DNA of 38,672 nucleotides, taken from NCBI GenBank assembly GCA_934394665.1, contig CAKRRS010000019.1, positions 1 through 38,672 of the forward strand. The letters run 5' to 3'. The notes beneath the pieces are model-generated. The model worked only from the letters and a program-made list of their open reading frames with translations, was not told the origin of the DNA and did no database searches. Every line of letters starts with the position of its first letter. The stretch's first letter is position 1. Shown one piece after another: positions 1 through 8,082 of the stretch. Position numbers and translations under genes: made by a program. Origin of the DNA: an uncultured Acetatifactor sp. (lineage in GTDB: Bacteria; Bacillota; Clostridia; Lachnospirales; Lachnospiraceae).

Positions 1-623
1 TCCTCTCCTCTCTGTACATAGGCATCAAACCATTCTCTGCAGCGGGCATTGTTGCCGCCGCAGTCCAGATGAAGCATCACTCTGCTATCCGGGGATACTT
101 CTCTCACCGCACGGATGCCCGCACTGATGAATCTTGCAATATTGTCTACGTTGTCCCATTTTCCATGGGGCCACATCAGACCATTGGTGATCTCATTTCC
201 CACCTGTACCATCTCCGGAAGCAGATCGAGACGCTTTAACTTCAAAAGCACATCCTTTGTGTAATCATACACATGCTTCTCCAGTGCATCCGCATCGGCA
301 TACGCCCACTCCTTGGGAGGGAACTGTTTGCCGGGATCTGCCCAGAAATCACTGTAGTGCAGATCCAGCAGATAGCTGTAGCCCAGCTTTTTACCGGCCG
401 AAGCCAGTGCCACCAGCTTGGTGAAATCGCTGGTACCGGCACTGTAAGGCTTGCCGTCCTCACTGTAAGGATCGTTCCAGAGACGGATGCGCAGAGAGTT
501 AGCACCGTATTTTTTCAGGATCTCCAGTGCGTCCCCCTCTTTGCCTTCGTCATAATACTTTGCACCGAGAGCTGTCTCTTCCGGCAAAGTCGATACATCC
601 ATACCTTTGATAAATTCTTCCAT
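1..623 (-). CDS. ganB: GH53 arabinogalactan endo-beta-1,4-galactanase, partial (3' end outside window)
   Basis: The 207 visible residues match the N-terminal half of glycoside hydrolase family 53, which cleaves internal beta-1,4 bonds of galactan. Visible family motifs are KGMDVSTLPE near the start, SLRIRLWNDP at about 43-52, YLLDLHYSDFWADPGKQ at about 84-100 and VGNEIT at 141-146, whose Glu144 is the expected acid/base. The nucleophile Glu lies beyond the window edge. The start at 623 is the first in-frame ATG and puts the fold right at the N-terminus. There is no signal peptide, so the enzyme is probably cytoplasmic and acts on imported oligosaccharides. It is the last visible gene of the operon with the binding protein and two permeases. 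The symbol follows Bacillus subtilis gan genes and rests on family plus context. Confidence 0.93.
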   Translation of the reverse strand, partial: MEEFIKGMDVSTLPEETALGAKYYDEGKEGDALEILKKYGANSLRIRLWNDPYSEDGKPYSAGTSDFTKLVALASAGKKLGYSYLLDLHYSDFWADPGKQFPPKEWAYADADALEKHVYDYTKDVLLKLKRLDLLPEMVQVGNEITNGLMWPHGKWDNVDNIARFISAGIRAVREVSPDSRVMLHLDCGGNNARCREWFDAYVQRGE

Positions 624-660
624 ATATTAACTCTTTGTCTCCATGTCATACATTTATCCG

Positions 661-712
661 GAGAATCCATTCCATGGATTCTCCCAGGTTAAACTGCCGA
701 AGCAGTTTAACC
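661..712 (-). other. twin intercistronic hairpins between permease and GH53 genes
   Basis: Two perfect inverted repeats sit back to back. One is 687-712 (10-bp arms GGTTAAACTG/CAGTTTAACC), overlapping the permease stop codon. The other is 661-683 (10-bp arms GAGAATCCAT/ATGGATTCTC, 3-base loop). Neither is followed by a T-run, so they look like RNA processing or stabilising elements, not terminators. Confidence 0.6.
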
Positions 713-1549
713 TTTCACGGCACCACCGGTAATACCTTCCACATAGAACTTCTGCATGATGACAAACAATACAGAAATAGGAATGGATACCAGTACACCG
801 CCTGCGCAGAACTGACCAAAGTAAGTGTTGATCAGGCTCTTATCCAGCATGTTGTACAGACCGATGGCAACCGTCCACTGCGAAGAAATACCGGAATTCA
901 ACATCAGCTTTGCATATACGAAATCCATCCAGGGGGACAGGAAGGAGCTGATAACGGTATACACAATGATGGGACGGCTCATGGGGATAACAACCTTCCA
1001 GAAGATCGTAGCCTCACTGGCTCCATCCAGATAAGCGGCCTCGCGCAGGGAATTCGGGATCGTATCGAAGAAGCCCTTTGCGATCAGGTAACCCAGACCG
1101 GAACCGGCAGAATATACCAGGATCAGTCCGAGGTGCGTATTGGTCAGGTTCAGGGTCTTCAGGATAAAATATACTGCGATCATGGACAATACACCGGGGA
1201 ACAGATTCACAATAACTGCAGCGTTCATCAGCGGCTTACGTGCCGGGAAACGCATGCAGGAGGTCGCATAAGCCACCATCAGTACAAAAGCAGTGGAGAT
1301 CACACATACCACACATGCAATGATGAAGGTGTTCTTGAACCAGTTCGGGAACTGTGCCACACTGTCTGCGGAAAACAACAGGTTCTTATAGTTGACCAGG
1401 CTCCATTCCTTCGGGAAAAAGGTGCTGGTATTCATGCCGGTGTATGCACTGAAGGAGGTGACCACCAGCCATACGATGGGCACCAGCCAGACAAATGCCA
1501 AAAACGCCAGTAACAGGTTATGTAATAAAGTCTTAATAAATCTCTTCAT
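707..1549 (-). CDS. ganQ: carbohydrate ABC transporter permease, MalG type
   Basis: A 280-aa inner-membrane permease of the MalG family with about six hydrophobic segments. The EAA loop that docks the ATPase is visible as EAAYLDGASEATIFWKVVIP. It would pair with the MalF-type permease encoded immediately upstream; their genes overlap by one base (TAATG), which indicates translational coupling. The substrate is inferred from the downstream GH53 galactanase to be galacto-oligosaccharides. The family also imports maltodextrins and other oligosaccharides, so the symbol rests on context. No ATPase gene is in the cluster, so a shared MsmK/MalK-type ATPase elsewhere is expected. Confidence 0.9.
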   Translation of the reverse strand: MKRFIKTLLHNLLLAFLAFVWLVPIVWLVVTSFSAYTGMNTSTFFPKEWSLVNYKNLLFSADSVAQFPNWFKNTFIIACVVCVISTAFVLMVAYATSCMRFPARKPLMNAAVIVNLFPGVLSMIAVYFILKTLNLTNTHLGLILVYSAGSGLGYLIAKGFFDTIPNSLREAAYLDGASEATIFWKVVIPMSRPIIVYTVISSFLSPWMDFVYAKLMLNSGISSQWTVAIGLYNMLDKSLINTYFGQFCAGGVLVSIPISVLFVIMQKFYVEGITGGAVKG

Positions 1550-2973
1550 TAACGGAACGCCTCCTCTCTGTCACCCTTCAGGAATCTGCTGAAGGCAATG
1601 AGGGTAAATACCGCACAAAGGATAAACACGATAATACCGATGGCGGATGCCATCTTGTAATTGTAATAACTCTGTGTCAGATTGAACAGCCAGGTGATCA
1701 GCAGGTCCACTTCCTTCGCCTGGGAGTTCGCCATGGCCTGATTGGTGGTGGTATATACACCCTGGGTCAACAGATAGATTACGTTAAAGTTATTAATATT
1801 CTTGACAAAATCCGTTACCAGAGAAGGTCCGGTGACGAACAGCATATACGGCATGGTGATATGAATAAAGCTCTGCAGAGGAGTAGCTCCGTCAATCTTC
1901 GCACTCTCCAGCTGGTCAGAAGGAATATTCATCAGCACACCGGTAGCGATCAGCATCTGGTAAGGAATACCGATCCAGATATTGATCAGGATGATCATTA
2001 CGTGTGCCCATCCGGGAGCGGACAAAAACGGAATATAACTGGTGCTGATCGCGCCGATATCTCTCAGCCACTGGGTAATTCCCGCATTGGCACAGATTGT
2101 GTTCATGATACCGTTGTTAGCGAAGAAGTTACGTACCAGAAGCAAGGAAACGAACTGGGGAACTGCGATCGTTACAATGAACAGCGTTCTCCACAGCTTC
2201 GGCAGCTTCGTTCTCTTATTATTGATCAGCAAGGACAACAGGATACCGCCAAGGTAAGTGGTAAAGGTTGCGAACAGTGCCCATACCAGTGTCCAGATCA
2301 AAATCTTACGGAAAGCATAACCGAAGGTAATGGTCATTCCACCGTTGGAGAACAGATTCTTGAAATTGGTAAATCCCACCCAGGTAAACAAAGCGGAAGG
2401 AGGCATATGTCCCTGATCATAGTTTGTAAATGCGACAGCGATCAGGATCAACAGAGGAACGATCGTGAAAATAACGACCCCCATGACGGGAAGTGCCAGC
2501 AGTGTGATATAGAATTTATCATTCTTGAACTGCTGCAGATCCTCTACAAACGTATTGATATGTTCTCCTGCCTGTGCTTTTTTCTGAAGCCGGTAAACAG
2601 TCACTTCATTCTTAAGCCAGATCACCAGAAATGTAAACCAGATAACAAATGAAACTACGGAGAACAACAAGATCATAAACGAGTTGTCATAATCGTTGAA
2701 TTCATTCTGCATGGTTACAATGTTGAAAACCGTCTCCTGCTGAACAGTTCCCAAAGTTCCAAAATCACGTACATACTCTGTGGCAAAGCCAAAGGTAAAT
2801 ACAATGACTGCCACTTCGAGCAGAGTCATTAAAATACCTTTGATAATTTGTTTTCTGCGGATATATCCTGCTCCCATCCAGACCAGGGATAATTTTACGA
2901 ACAGATCTCCTTTTACGACTGCCTCACCGAACTCCTTGAAGAATCCGCCGATTCCGCTCTTTTTCTTCTTCAT
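1549..2973 (-). CDS. ganP: carbohydrate ABC transporter permease, MalF type
   Basis: A 474-aa MalF-family permease. The C-terminal two thirds carry the transport core, with the EAA-type motif ESAKIDGATPLQSFIHITMP. The first ~150 residues hold a basic start (MKKKKS), then two extra hydrophobic segments and a charged stretch, as in the longer MalF/GanP proteins. AGGAGAGG lies seven bases before ATG 2973. It forms the heterodimeric channel with the MalG-type partner. The gene follows the binding-protein gene after a 266-base spacer containing a probable partial terminator, which would make less permease than binding protein. Confidence 0.9.
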   Translation of the reverse strand: MKKKKSGIGGFFKEFGEAVVKGDLFVKLSLVWMGAGYIRRKQIIKGILMTLLEVAVIVFTFGFATEYVRDFGTLGTVQQETVFNIVTMQNEFNDYDNSFMILLFSVVSFVIWFTFLVIWLKNEVTVYRLQKKAQAGEHINTFVEDLQQFKNDKFYITLLALPVMGVVIFTIVPLLILIAVAFTNYDQGHMPPSALFTWVGFTNFKNLFSNGGMTITFGYAFRKILIWTLVWALFATFTTYLGGILLSLLINNKRTKLPKLWRTLFIVTIAVPQFVSLLLVRNFFANNGIMNTICANAGITQWLRDIGAISTSYIPFLSAPGWAHVMIILINIWIGIPYQMLIATGVLMNIPSDQLESAKIDGATPLQSFIHITMPYMLFVTGPSLVTDFVKNINNFNVIYLLTQGVYTTTNQAMANSQAKEVDLLITWLFNLTQSYYNYKMASAIGIIVFILCAVFTLIAFSRFLKGDREEAFR

Positions 2974-3091
2974 TCTCTGCCCTCTCCTTTCTTAATATTA
3001 AAATAAATAATTTAGTAACTATTTGGAACACCTTCCCGCATTCATCTGACTAGTTACATAACCCGGCAGGCAGGAGTCGAACCCACTTACC

Positions 3092-3103
3092 GGAAACGTT
3101 TCC
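3092..3103. promoter_or_regulatory. perfect palindrome, possible cre (CcpA) or LacI-family site
   Basis: GGAAACGTTTCC is a perfect 12-bp palindrome with the central CG typical of LacI/CcpA-family operators. It resembles a catabolite-responsive element but lacks the usual flanking TG/CA. Its place inside an operon would suit roadblock repression. It could equally be just a short RNA hairpin. Confidence 0.35.
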
Positions 3104-3106
3104 TGT

Positions 3107-3159
3107 AAAAAAGGCATCCCTCCACTACGTATTATTGTTCATAGCTTCAGGACGCCTTT
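3107..3159 (-). terminator. probable partial terminator/attenuator after binding-protein gene
   Basis: On the minus strand AAGGCGTCC pairs with GGGATGCCTT (one G-U pair) across a ~30-base loop and is followed by TTTTTT. The long loop suggests moderate efficiency, allowing read-through into the permease genes. Confidence 0.55.
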
Positions 3160-3239
3160 CTATTCTCTGTATTCGTTCTGCACCAGAACGTTTTCATCAT
3201 TCATTTGTAACAGAACCGGAACAGATCATCTTCCCAAAC

Positions 3240-4571
3240 TTATTCAGCGGGTACGGAAACACCTTCTACCAGCTCATCCAGTGCTGCCTGGATACCAGCT
3301 TCATCATCAGCCTTCAGCTGACCCTGAGCTACTTTCTCACCGAAGGTAGCGGTAGGATCCCAGTACTTGCCACCGACGATCTGAACTACACCATAAGCGG
3401 ACTGCTCAGCCAGAGCTGCGATAGCGGTATTGGAAGAAACTTCCTCGGAACCTGCTACGTTGATATTGGAAGGTCCGATCTCTCTCTCTGCGAAACGTAC
3501 TGCCTGGTTGTCTTCGTTGGTGATCCAGTCAGCCAGCAGAGTTGCCCAGCCTGCATTTGCAGAATACTTGTTAACACCTACCAGTTTGAAGCCTGCTACA
3601 GAGCCCTGCTGGATCTGCTTGTCGCCACAGGTATAGGTAGGAAGCTTGGTAGCTGCGTAGCCATCACCAAAAGCGGTCTGAGCTGCGGTTGCATCCCAGG
3701 TACCGGAAACTACTGCACACAGATCACCGGAAGCGATCTGGTTAGATACGTCACCATCAGCGATCGGAAGGAATGCGCTGTTGCCGGTGATGTTCAGCAT
3801 AGCCTGTACCACCTGTACACCGGTAACGCCATCAGCGCTGGTGCCGTTCCAGTCCATAGCAGTGCTGCCGTCATCATTCAGTGCGGTAGTGAAGCCTGCA
3901 CCATAGAAGAAGGAAGCGTTATACCAACCGGAAGCAAGAGTCATACCAACCTTCTTGCCAGCCTTATCAGCTGCTGCAAGTAAGGTATCCCAGCTCTGTG
4001 CATCTTCGGGAGTTACTAAAGTGGAATTGTAATATAAGAAATAACCGTTATCAGCACTCATAGGGAATGCATACAGTGTGCCGTCCTTGGTTGCTGCATC
4101 TACAGAACCGGGAGCATTTGCGCTCTTAACATCAGCTACGCTCTTGCCTGCATAAGCTTCCAGAGCTGCATCCATTTCATCGATGGACTGCAGGGCACCT
4201 GCATTTACCAGATCGATCAGCTGATCAGATGCGAAAGCATACACATCAGCAGCAGCCTCAATATCGGCTAAAACAGTATCTTTAGCTGTGGACTCGGATT
4301 CGGTACCAAGCTGGATATCGAAGTTTGCATAATCTGCATAATGCTCCTTGAAGGAATCGATCATGCCCTGTAACATGGTCTGATCTTCCTCAGCACCCCA
4401 GATTCTCAGGGTAACGTCCTGCTTCTCAGCGGGAGCGGTCTGTGCAGCTTCGGTAGAAGCTGCGGTGGTAGCAACGGCATCAGTACTGGTGTTGGAAGAA
4501 TCAGAGCTTCCACAAGCTACCAGAGAGAATGCCATAGTCAGTGACATTGCTAAAGCGACTAACTTTTTCAT
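3240..4571 (-). CDS. ganS: sugar ABC transporter substrate-binding lipoprotein, MalE type
   Basis: A 443-aa extracytoplasmic solute-binding protein. The start at 4571 is chosen because AGGAGG lies eight bases upstream and the N-terminus is then a clean lipoprotein signal, with lipobox SLVAC and the lipidated Cys at residue 20. The longer frame start at 4619 lies inside the putative operator and is rejected. After a Ser/Thr/Ala-rich linker, the mature part has the cluster-1 binding-protein fold (VTLRIWGAEEDQTMLQGMID). The downstream GH53 gene suggests galacto-oligosaccharide as ligand. It is first in the transporter operon, directly behind the regulated promoter. Confidence 0.92.
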   Translation of the reverse strand: MKKLVALAMSLTMAFSLVACGSSDSSNTSTDAVATTAASTEAAQTAPAEKQDVTLRIWGAEEDQTMLQGMIDSFKEHYADYANFDIQLGTESESTAKDTVLADIEAAADVYAFASDQLIDLVNAGALQSIDEMDAALEAYAGKSVADVKSANAPGSVDAATKDGTLYAFPMSADNGYFLYYNSTLVTPEDAQSWDTLLAAADKAGKKVGMTLASGWYNASFFYGAGFTTALNDDGSTAMDWNGTSADGVTGVQVVQAMLNITGNSAFLPIADGDVSNQIASGDLCAVVSGTWDATAAQTAFGDGYAATKLPTYTCGDKQIQQGSVAGFKLVGVNKYSANAGWATLLADWITNEDNQAVRFAEREIGPSNINVAGSEEVSSNTAIAALAEQSAYGVVQIVGGKYWDPTATFGEKVAQGQLKADDEAGIQAALDELVEGVSVPAE

Positions 4572-4602
4572 TTTGTTATCCTCCTGTTTTGTTTTGCAAG
4601 TT

Positions 4603-4619
4603 TTGTGCGCATTGCGCAA
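4603..4619. promoter_or_regulatory. operator 2 for the LacI-type repressor
   Basis: TTGTGCGCATTGCGCAA matches operator 1 as TTGTGC-N3-TTGCRCAA. It lies about 12-28 bases downstream of the predicted transcription start, where bound repressor would block elongation or promoter clearance. Confidence 0.65.
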
Positions 4620-4637
4620 CCGCTTGTCTACGATAAT

Positions 4638-4666
4638 AGTGTAGCAACATTTCCTTATGTTGTCAA
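4638..4666 (-). promoter_or_regulatory. sigma-A promoter of the galactan transporter operon
   Basis: The minus strand shows TTGACA (4666-4661), a 17-base spacer and TACACT (4643-4638). This is a near-consensus housekeeping promoter with its start near 4631, about 60 bases ahead of the binding-protein ATG. Confidence 0.8.
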
Positions 4667-4698
4667 TTTATAATAATGACTGATATTGATGCTAAAAA

Positions 4699-4715
4699 TT
4701 GTGCATTTTGCACAA
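4699..4715. promoter_or_regulatory. operator 1 for the LacI-type repressor
   Basis: TTGTGCATTTTGCACAA is a perfect inverted repeat (one further A/T pair each side extends it to 4698-4716). It lies upstream of the -35 box. Its centre is about 96 bp, or roughly nine helical turns, from operator 2, the geometry expected for repression by DNA looping. Confidence 0.65.
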
Positions 4716-4847
4716 TCATATTTTGAAACCCTTGATTTTACTGGCTTTTCAGCACATCCCTTTTTTTGAAAAAAATGCTTTTTTTATAATTTTTTTGAGT
4801 AAAATTGAGGAAAACGTTTTTCCAGATTATGATTTTCACGCTTCTGT

Positions 4848-5864
4848 TCAGCCTTTTGTAGACTCCTTTAGGATGATCTCATAGTCCAAAAGTGTTTTGT
4901 CCGGTACTGTTTTGCCATGGATCCTATCCAACAGCACCTGGCAGGATCTTCTGCCCAACTCTGTGATATTGAATTTCAGCGAGGTTATGGTAATCGGATA
5001 ATTTTCCAGAATGCGGCTGTAATGACAGGATGCCACCTTCATCTGATCCGGTATGCGCACACCCATGTGGGCAAGCTTTCTGACCACTTCGTCACAGATA
5101 TAGTCATCCTGGCACAGAATGCACTCCACGCCGCTGTTTTTCAACTCTTCCACCGCTTTTTCCACCATAGCCCTGCTACTTAAATCCGTGTAGACCAGGT
5201 CCTGGTTCAGCTTCCGTTTTCCCTTGCGGTAGGCTTCTTCATATCCCTGATACCTGCAGCGGTTTACCATCTGGTCCATATTGCTTCCCAGGTAGGCAAT
5301 GTTCTGGATCCCTTTGGCAAACAGAACCGTCACCAGCTCCTTACAGGCTCCCACATTATCATGATCTACCTGTACCACATCATCATCCGGAAATTTTCCC
5401 ACAACCACGAAGGGAATCTGCTTCTGTTTCAGGAATTTAACGTATTTGTCGTTCTCGTAAGTTCTGGTAAGGATCATTCCGTCCACTTTCCGGTTCTTGA
5501 TCAGCCGCTCCAATGGTTTGGTATCGTTTCCGTTCGTCGTGACCACGATAATATCATAATCATTGGCCTGTGCCACTTCTTCCACGCCATACATACAGGT
5601 ATGGAAAAAGGGCATATCCACAAGGGTATTGACCTCCGGCAGGATAATGGCAATATTATTGGTCTTGGACTGTGCCAGACTCTGTGCCGCTGCATTGGGA
5701 TAAAAACCATGCTCTTCTATGTAATCCAGAATCCGGTCCCTGGTAGCCGCACCGATACGGCCTTTCCCGGAGATTGCCCTGGAAACCGTACTGGCGGACA
5801 CACCCAGTTCTCTGGCCACATCATGGATCGTCATTGTTTTATCATTCGCAGAATTATTGTTCAT
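4848..5864 (-). CDS. LacI-family transcriptional repressor of the galactan locus
   Basis: A 338-aa repressor. The N-terminal helix-turn-helix is clear (MTIHDVARELGVSASTVSRA, residues 11-30), followed by the hinge helix and a periplasmic-binding-like sensor domain with NIAIILPEVN and YEEAYRKG. The start at 5864 is preferred: the frame is open up to 6062, but a good promoter ends at 5994, so upstream ATGs would not be on the transcript. The gene precedes the binding-protein operon, whose promoter carries two palindromes of the right type. It is therefore likely to repress that operon until a galactan-derived sugar binds. It resembles GanR by context; the ligand is not proven. Confidence 0.9.
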   Translation of the reverse strand: MNNNSANDKTMTIHDVARELGVSASTVSRAISGKGRIGAATRDRILDYIEEHGFYPNAAAQSLAQSKTNNIAIILPEVNTLVDMPFFHTCMYGVEEVAQANDYDIIVVTTNGNDTKPLERLIKNRKVDGMILTRTYENDKYVKFLKQKQIPFVVVGKFPDDDVVQVDHDNVGACKELVTVLFAKGIQNIAYLGSNMDQMVNRCRYQGYEEAYRKGKRKLNQDLVYTDLSSRAMVEKAVEELKNSGVECILCQDDYICDEVVRKLAHMGVRIPDQMKVASCHYSRILENYPITITSLKFNITELGRRSCQVLLDRIHGKTVPDKTLLDYEIILKESTKG

Positions 5865-5993
5865 ACCTTCATCACGCCTTTCCGTGACCTGCAACCCACA
5901 GATTGCAGGCACACTTTCCTCCCCATCCTTGCGCAATCCGGCATTTTTGTGTCTTTTAATGCCCCTTTTATGCGCAAACGATTGTTCATATTT

Positions 5994-6022
5994 ATAGTAG
6001 CATCTTGCGATGTGGCTTTCAA
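5994..6022 (-). promoter_or_regulatory. promoter of the LacI-type repressor gene
   Basis: TTGAAA (6022-6017), a 17-base spacer and TACTAT (5999-5994) on the minus strand. A TTGCGCA half-site like those in the two operators lies just downstream (about 5970-5978), and TTGCGCAA occurs near 5929-5936, so autoregulation is possible. Confidence 0.65.
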
Positions 6023-6153
6023 TGCATCTTTTTACACAAATTACCTCTTTATTTCTATACAATAGTTACAAAACAATCAAGTTTCTTGAAGTTGTTTAAC
6101 CTGTTTTGCCGCATTTTGTTCCGGAACTGTTTCCAATCACATTCTTTATGATA

Positions 6154-7956
6154 CTAATTTCCCGGAAGGCTCTCCGCCACGCACAGTTTTCCATACCCCA
6201 CCCGGTCATTGGGATATTCCCTTTCGCCCCGTAATGGTCTTGCGCCTTTTCTGAGATAGGCTTTTACCTTTTCTCCATAAAGATAAGGATCGTTTCCCCG
6301 TATGATTCCCCATTCCATCAAAAGCGCCGCCGCACCGCTGACAATAGGCGTAGCGAACGAGGTACCGGTCACCGGGGTAAAGCTTCCGTACCCATCCGGT
6401 GCCTGAATATTCACGCCGGGGGCTACAAGATCCGGCTTGATCAAACCGGCAGGTGTTATGCCGATCGTGCGGGAAACGTCGGCATATCCTCTGCCGGAAA
6501 AGTCTGCATAGCTGTCGTAGACAGGATCGTAAGCTCCCACCGTGATCACTTTGGATGCCGTGGAGGGTATGGTCAGGGTCACTTGCGGCGTAGAACGATA
6601 AAAACCTGTAGTATCGCCAGTTCCGCTTCCTGCAGGAAGATAAAGATAGTACTGTCCGGTTACGGTCTCCATTTCTTCCAGCCCAAGAATCCAGATCCCT
6701 TCATTGATGTAGTCTCCCTGCAAGGGGATCATATCCAGATAAATCTCCTGCGCCACCGCATACGGCAGTGGTTCGCCCAGATAGGCCAAAATCCTGGTCT
6801 GCTCCAGTTGTATCGTATATTTGCCGCCCTGAATATTCGTGGACAGTTCCGCGTTTTCACCGCCCGGTGACTGCAGGCGCATCCGATACACGTCGCTGTA
6901 ATTTTTCCACAGTTGGAGATTCAGACTTCTCTGATAGTTTCCCACCGCCAGTTCCACACGGTTGTCCCTTGCGATATTACTGGAAAAATGTCCTCTGGTA
7001 TTTCCCTCGTTACCGCTGCCGACACAGATTACCGTCCTGCCGATTTCTGCGGCATTGTCCAGAAATCTCTCCAGCAAAGAGCTTCCGTCATGGGAACCAT
7101 AACTGTTGCCAAAGCTTAAGTTGATCACCAGCGGCTGGTTTAATTCCAATGCTTTTCGTAAGGCATAGGTCACGCCGCGCATGATTTCCGTGGTTCTTGG
7201 AAAACCATCCTCCCTTGGCAGTCCCAGCTTCACCACAATCAGTTCTGCCGCCGGAGCCGCCCCGGTATAGCGTCCGTCCGGGCTTTTCCCGGCTGCAATG
7301 CCTGCGACAGCTGTGCCGTGACCTGTCAGGTCTCTGCTGGGGATTCGCAGGTAACGTTCCAATACGCCCAGTTGCAGTGCTTCATTGATCTCCGCTTCCG
7401 TATATTCCGTTCCCGTGGAGAATCCGGACGGCACCCTGCCAGGAATCATCTGATTCCATGGTATCATCTGATCCCATGGTATCGTCTGATCCCATGGTAT
7501 CGTCTGATCCCATAAATACCGTATTCGGGTACCGCCGTCCGCCTTGCGGAATACTTCGAGATCCCATGTAATCCCGGAATCCAATACAGCCAAAAGAACG
7601 CCGCTTCCGGATAAGAAGGGCGTTCTCATTGTCACCGGTGGGAAACAGGATGCACTTGCCGGTTCTGTCTGTTGATAATAAAACCTCTTAGGCTTTTCCA
7701 CATACTCGATCTCCGGGGTCTGTGACACGACCTCAATCAGATTCTCCGGCACTGTAAGGATAGCATAGCCGGCAATCAGTTCCTCCACCACAATATTTAA
7801 TTGTCGCAGTCCGTCCAGGCTGCCGTGATATTTTACGATCAGCTCCCAGGTGCGAAGCTCCGCACTGTAGCCGACATTCAGATTTTCCGTCTGTTCCCGT
7901 TCTGTCTCCGGGGTCTCAAGTGCAAGATTCAGGATGTTTTCCAGTTTCTGATTCAT
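6154..7956 (-). CDS. S8 (subtilisin-like) serine protease, Csp-like
   Basis: A 600-aa subtilase. Residues 1 to about 100 look like a Csp-type prodomain (ELIVKYHG, ELIAGYAILTVP). The catalytic triad is complete: Asp in VLDSGITW (~125), His in GHGTAVAGI (~214) and Ser in GTSFATPIVSG (~540). A ~130-residue insertion between the GSGNEGN oxyanion region and the Ser motif fits the jelly-roll domain of CspB-type proteases, which in clostridia activate the cortex hydrolase SleC during spore germination. There is no signal peptide. Residues ~148-171 carry four copies of a WDQTIP-like hexapeptide. Related Lachnospiraceae subtilases are of unknown role, so a germination function is inference. The gene appears to stand alone. 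Confidence 0.88.
   Translation of the reverse strand: MNQKLENILNLALETPETEREQTENLNVGYSAELRTWELIVKYHGSLDGLRQLNIVVEELIAGYAILTVPENLIEVVSQTPEIEYVEKPKRFYYQQTEPASASCFPPVTMRTPFLSGSGVLLAVLDSGITWDLEVFRKADGGTRIRYLWDQTIPWDQTIPWDQMIPWNQMIPGRVPSGFSTGTEYTEAEINEALQLGVLERYLRIPSRDLTGHGTAVAGIAAGKSPDGRYTGAAPAAELIVVKLGLPREDGFPRTTEIMRGVTYALRKALELNQPLVINLSFGNSYGSHDGSSLLERFLDNAAEIGRTVICVGSGNEGNTRGHFSSNIARDNRVELAVGNYQRSLNLQLWKNYSDVYRMRLQSPGGENAELSTNIQGGKYTIQLEQTRILAYLGEPLPYAVAQEIYLDMIPLQGDYINEGIWILGLEEMETVTGQYYLYLPAGSGTGDTTGFYRSTPQVTLTIPSTASKVITVGAYDPVYDSYADFSGRGYADVSRTIGITPAGLIKPDLVAPGVNIQAPDGYGSFTPVTGTSFATPIVSGAAALLMEWGIIRGNDPYLYGEKVKAYLRKGARPLRGEREYPNDRVGYGKLCVAESLPGN
7445..7513. repeat. 18-bp tandem repeat inside the S8 protease gene (about 4 copies)
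   Basis: Units starting at 7445, 7463, 7481 and 7499 share ATCRTCTGATYCCATGGT; the last is incomplete. On the minus strand they encode WDQTIP, WDQTIP, WDQMIP and WNQMIP. Unit length is a multiple of three, so copy-number change keeps the frame. Confidence 0.9.
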
Positions 7957-8082
7957 AAAATTTCCACTGTTTTCTTGATTTTCCTACATTTTATGAGCCT
8001 CAATATCAAATTATTACTGTATTGATAACGTCCTGACAAACATGTGGTTGAGAAATAGTTCAAAGATGGAATAAATTCAAAA

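Larger units (their letters stand above)
2974..3239 (-). other. intercistronic region between binding protein and permease genes
   Basis: Reading along the minus strand this 266-base gap holds a small hairpin (CGTTCTG/CAGAACG, around 3174-3190), a terminator-like hairpin (3107-3159), the 12-bp palindrome GGAAACGTTTCC (3092-3103) and a stretch resembling the 3' end of a tRNA (3063-3096). No coding sequence is supported. The arrangement suggests partial termination after the binding-protein gene. Confidence 0.55.

Noticed and set aside
635..1513. 292-aa plus-strand frame antisense to the MalG-type permease
   Set aside because: His/Gln-rich composition and no domain; it is a shadow of the conserved permease, as are similar long plus-strand frames at 1861-2652 and 3135-3983.
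3063..3096. Functional tRNA gene between binding protein and permease
   Set aside because: Only a T-arm and part of an acceptor strand can be drawn; D-arm and anticodon arm are absent.
4848..6062. Longer LacI-type start at 6062
   Set aside because: That ATG lies upstream of the gene's own predicted promoter (5994-6022), and the added 66 residues have no domain.
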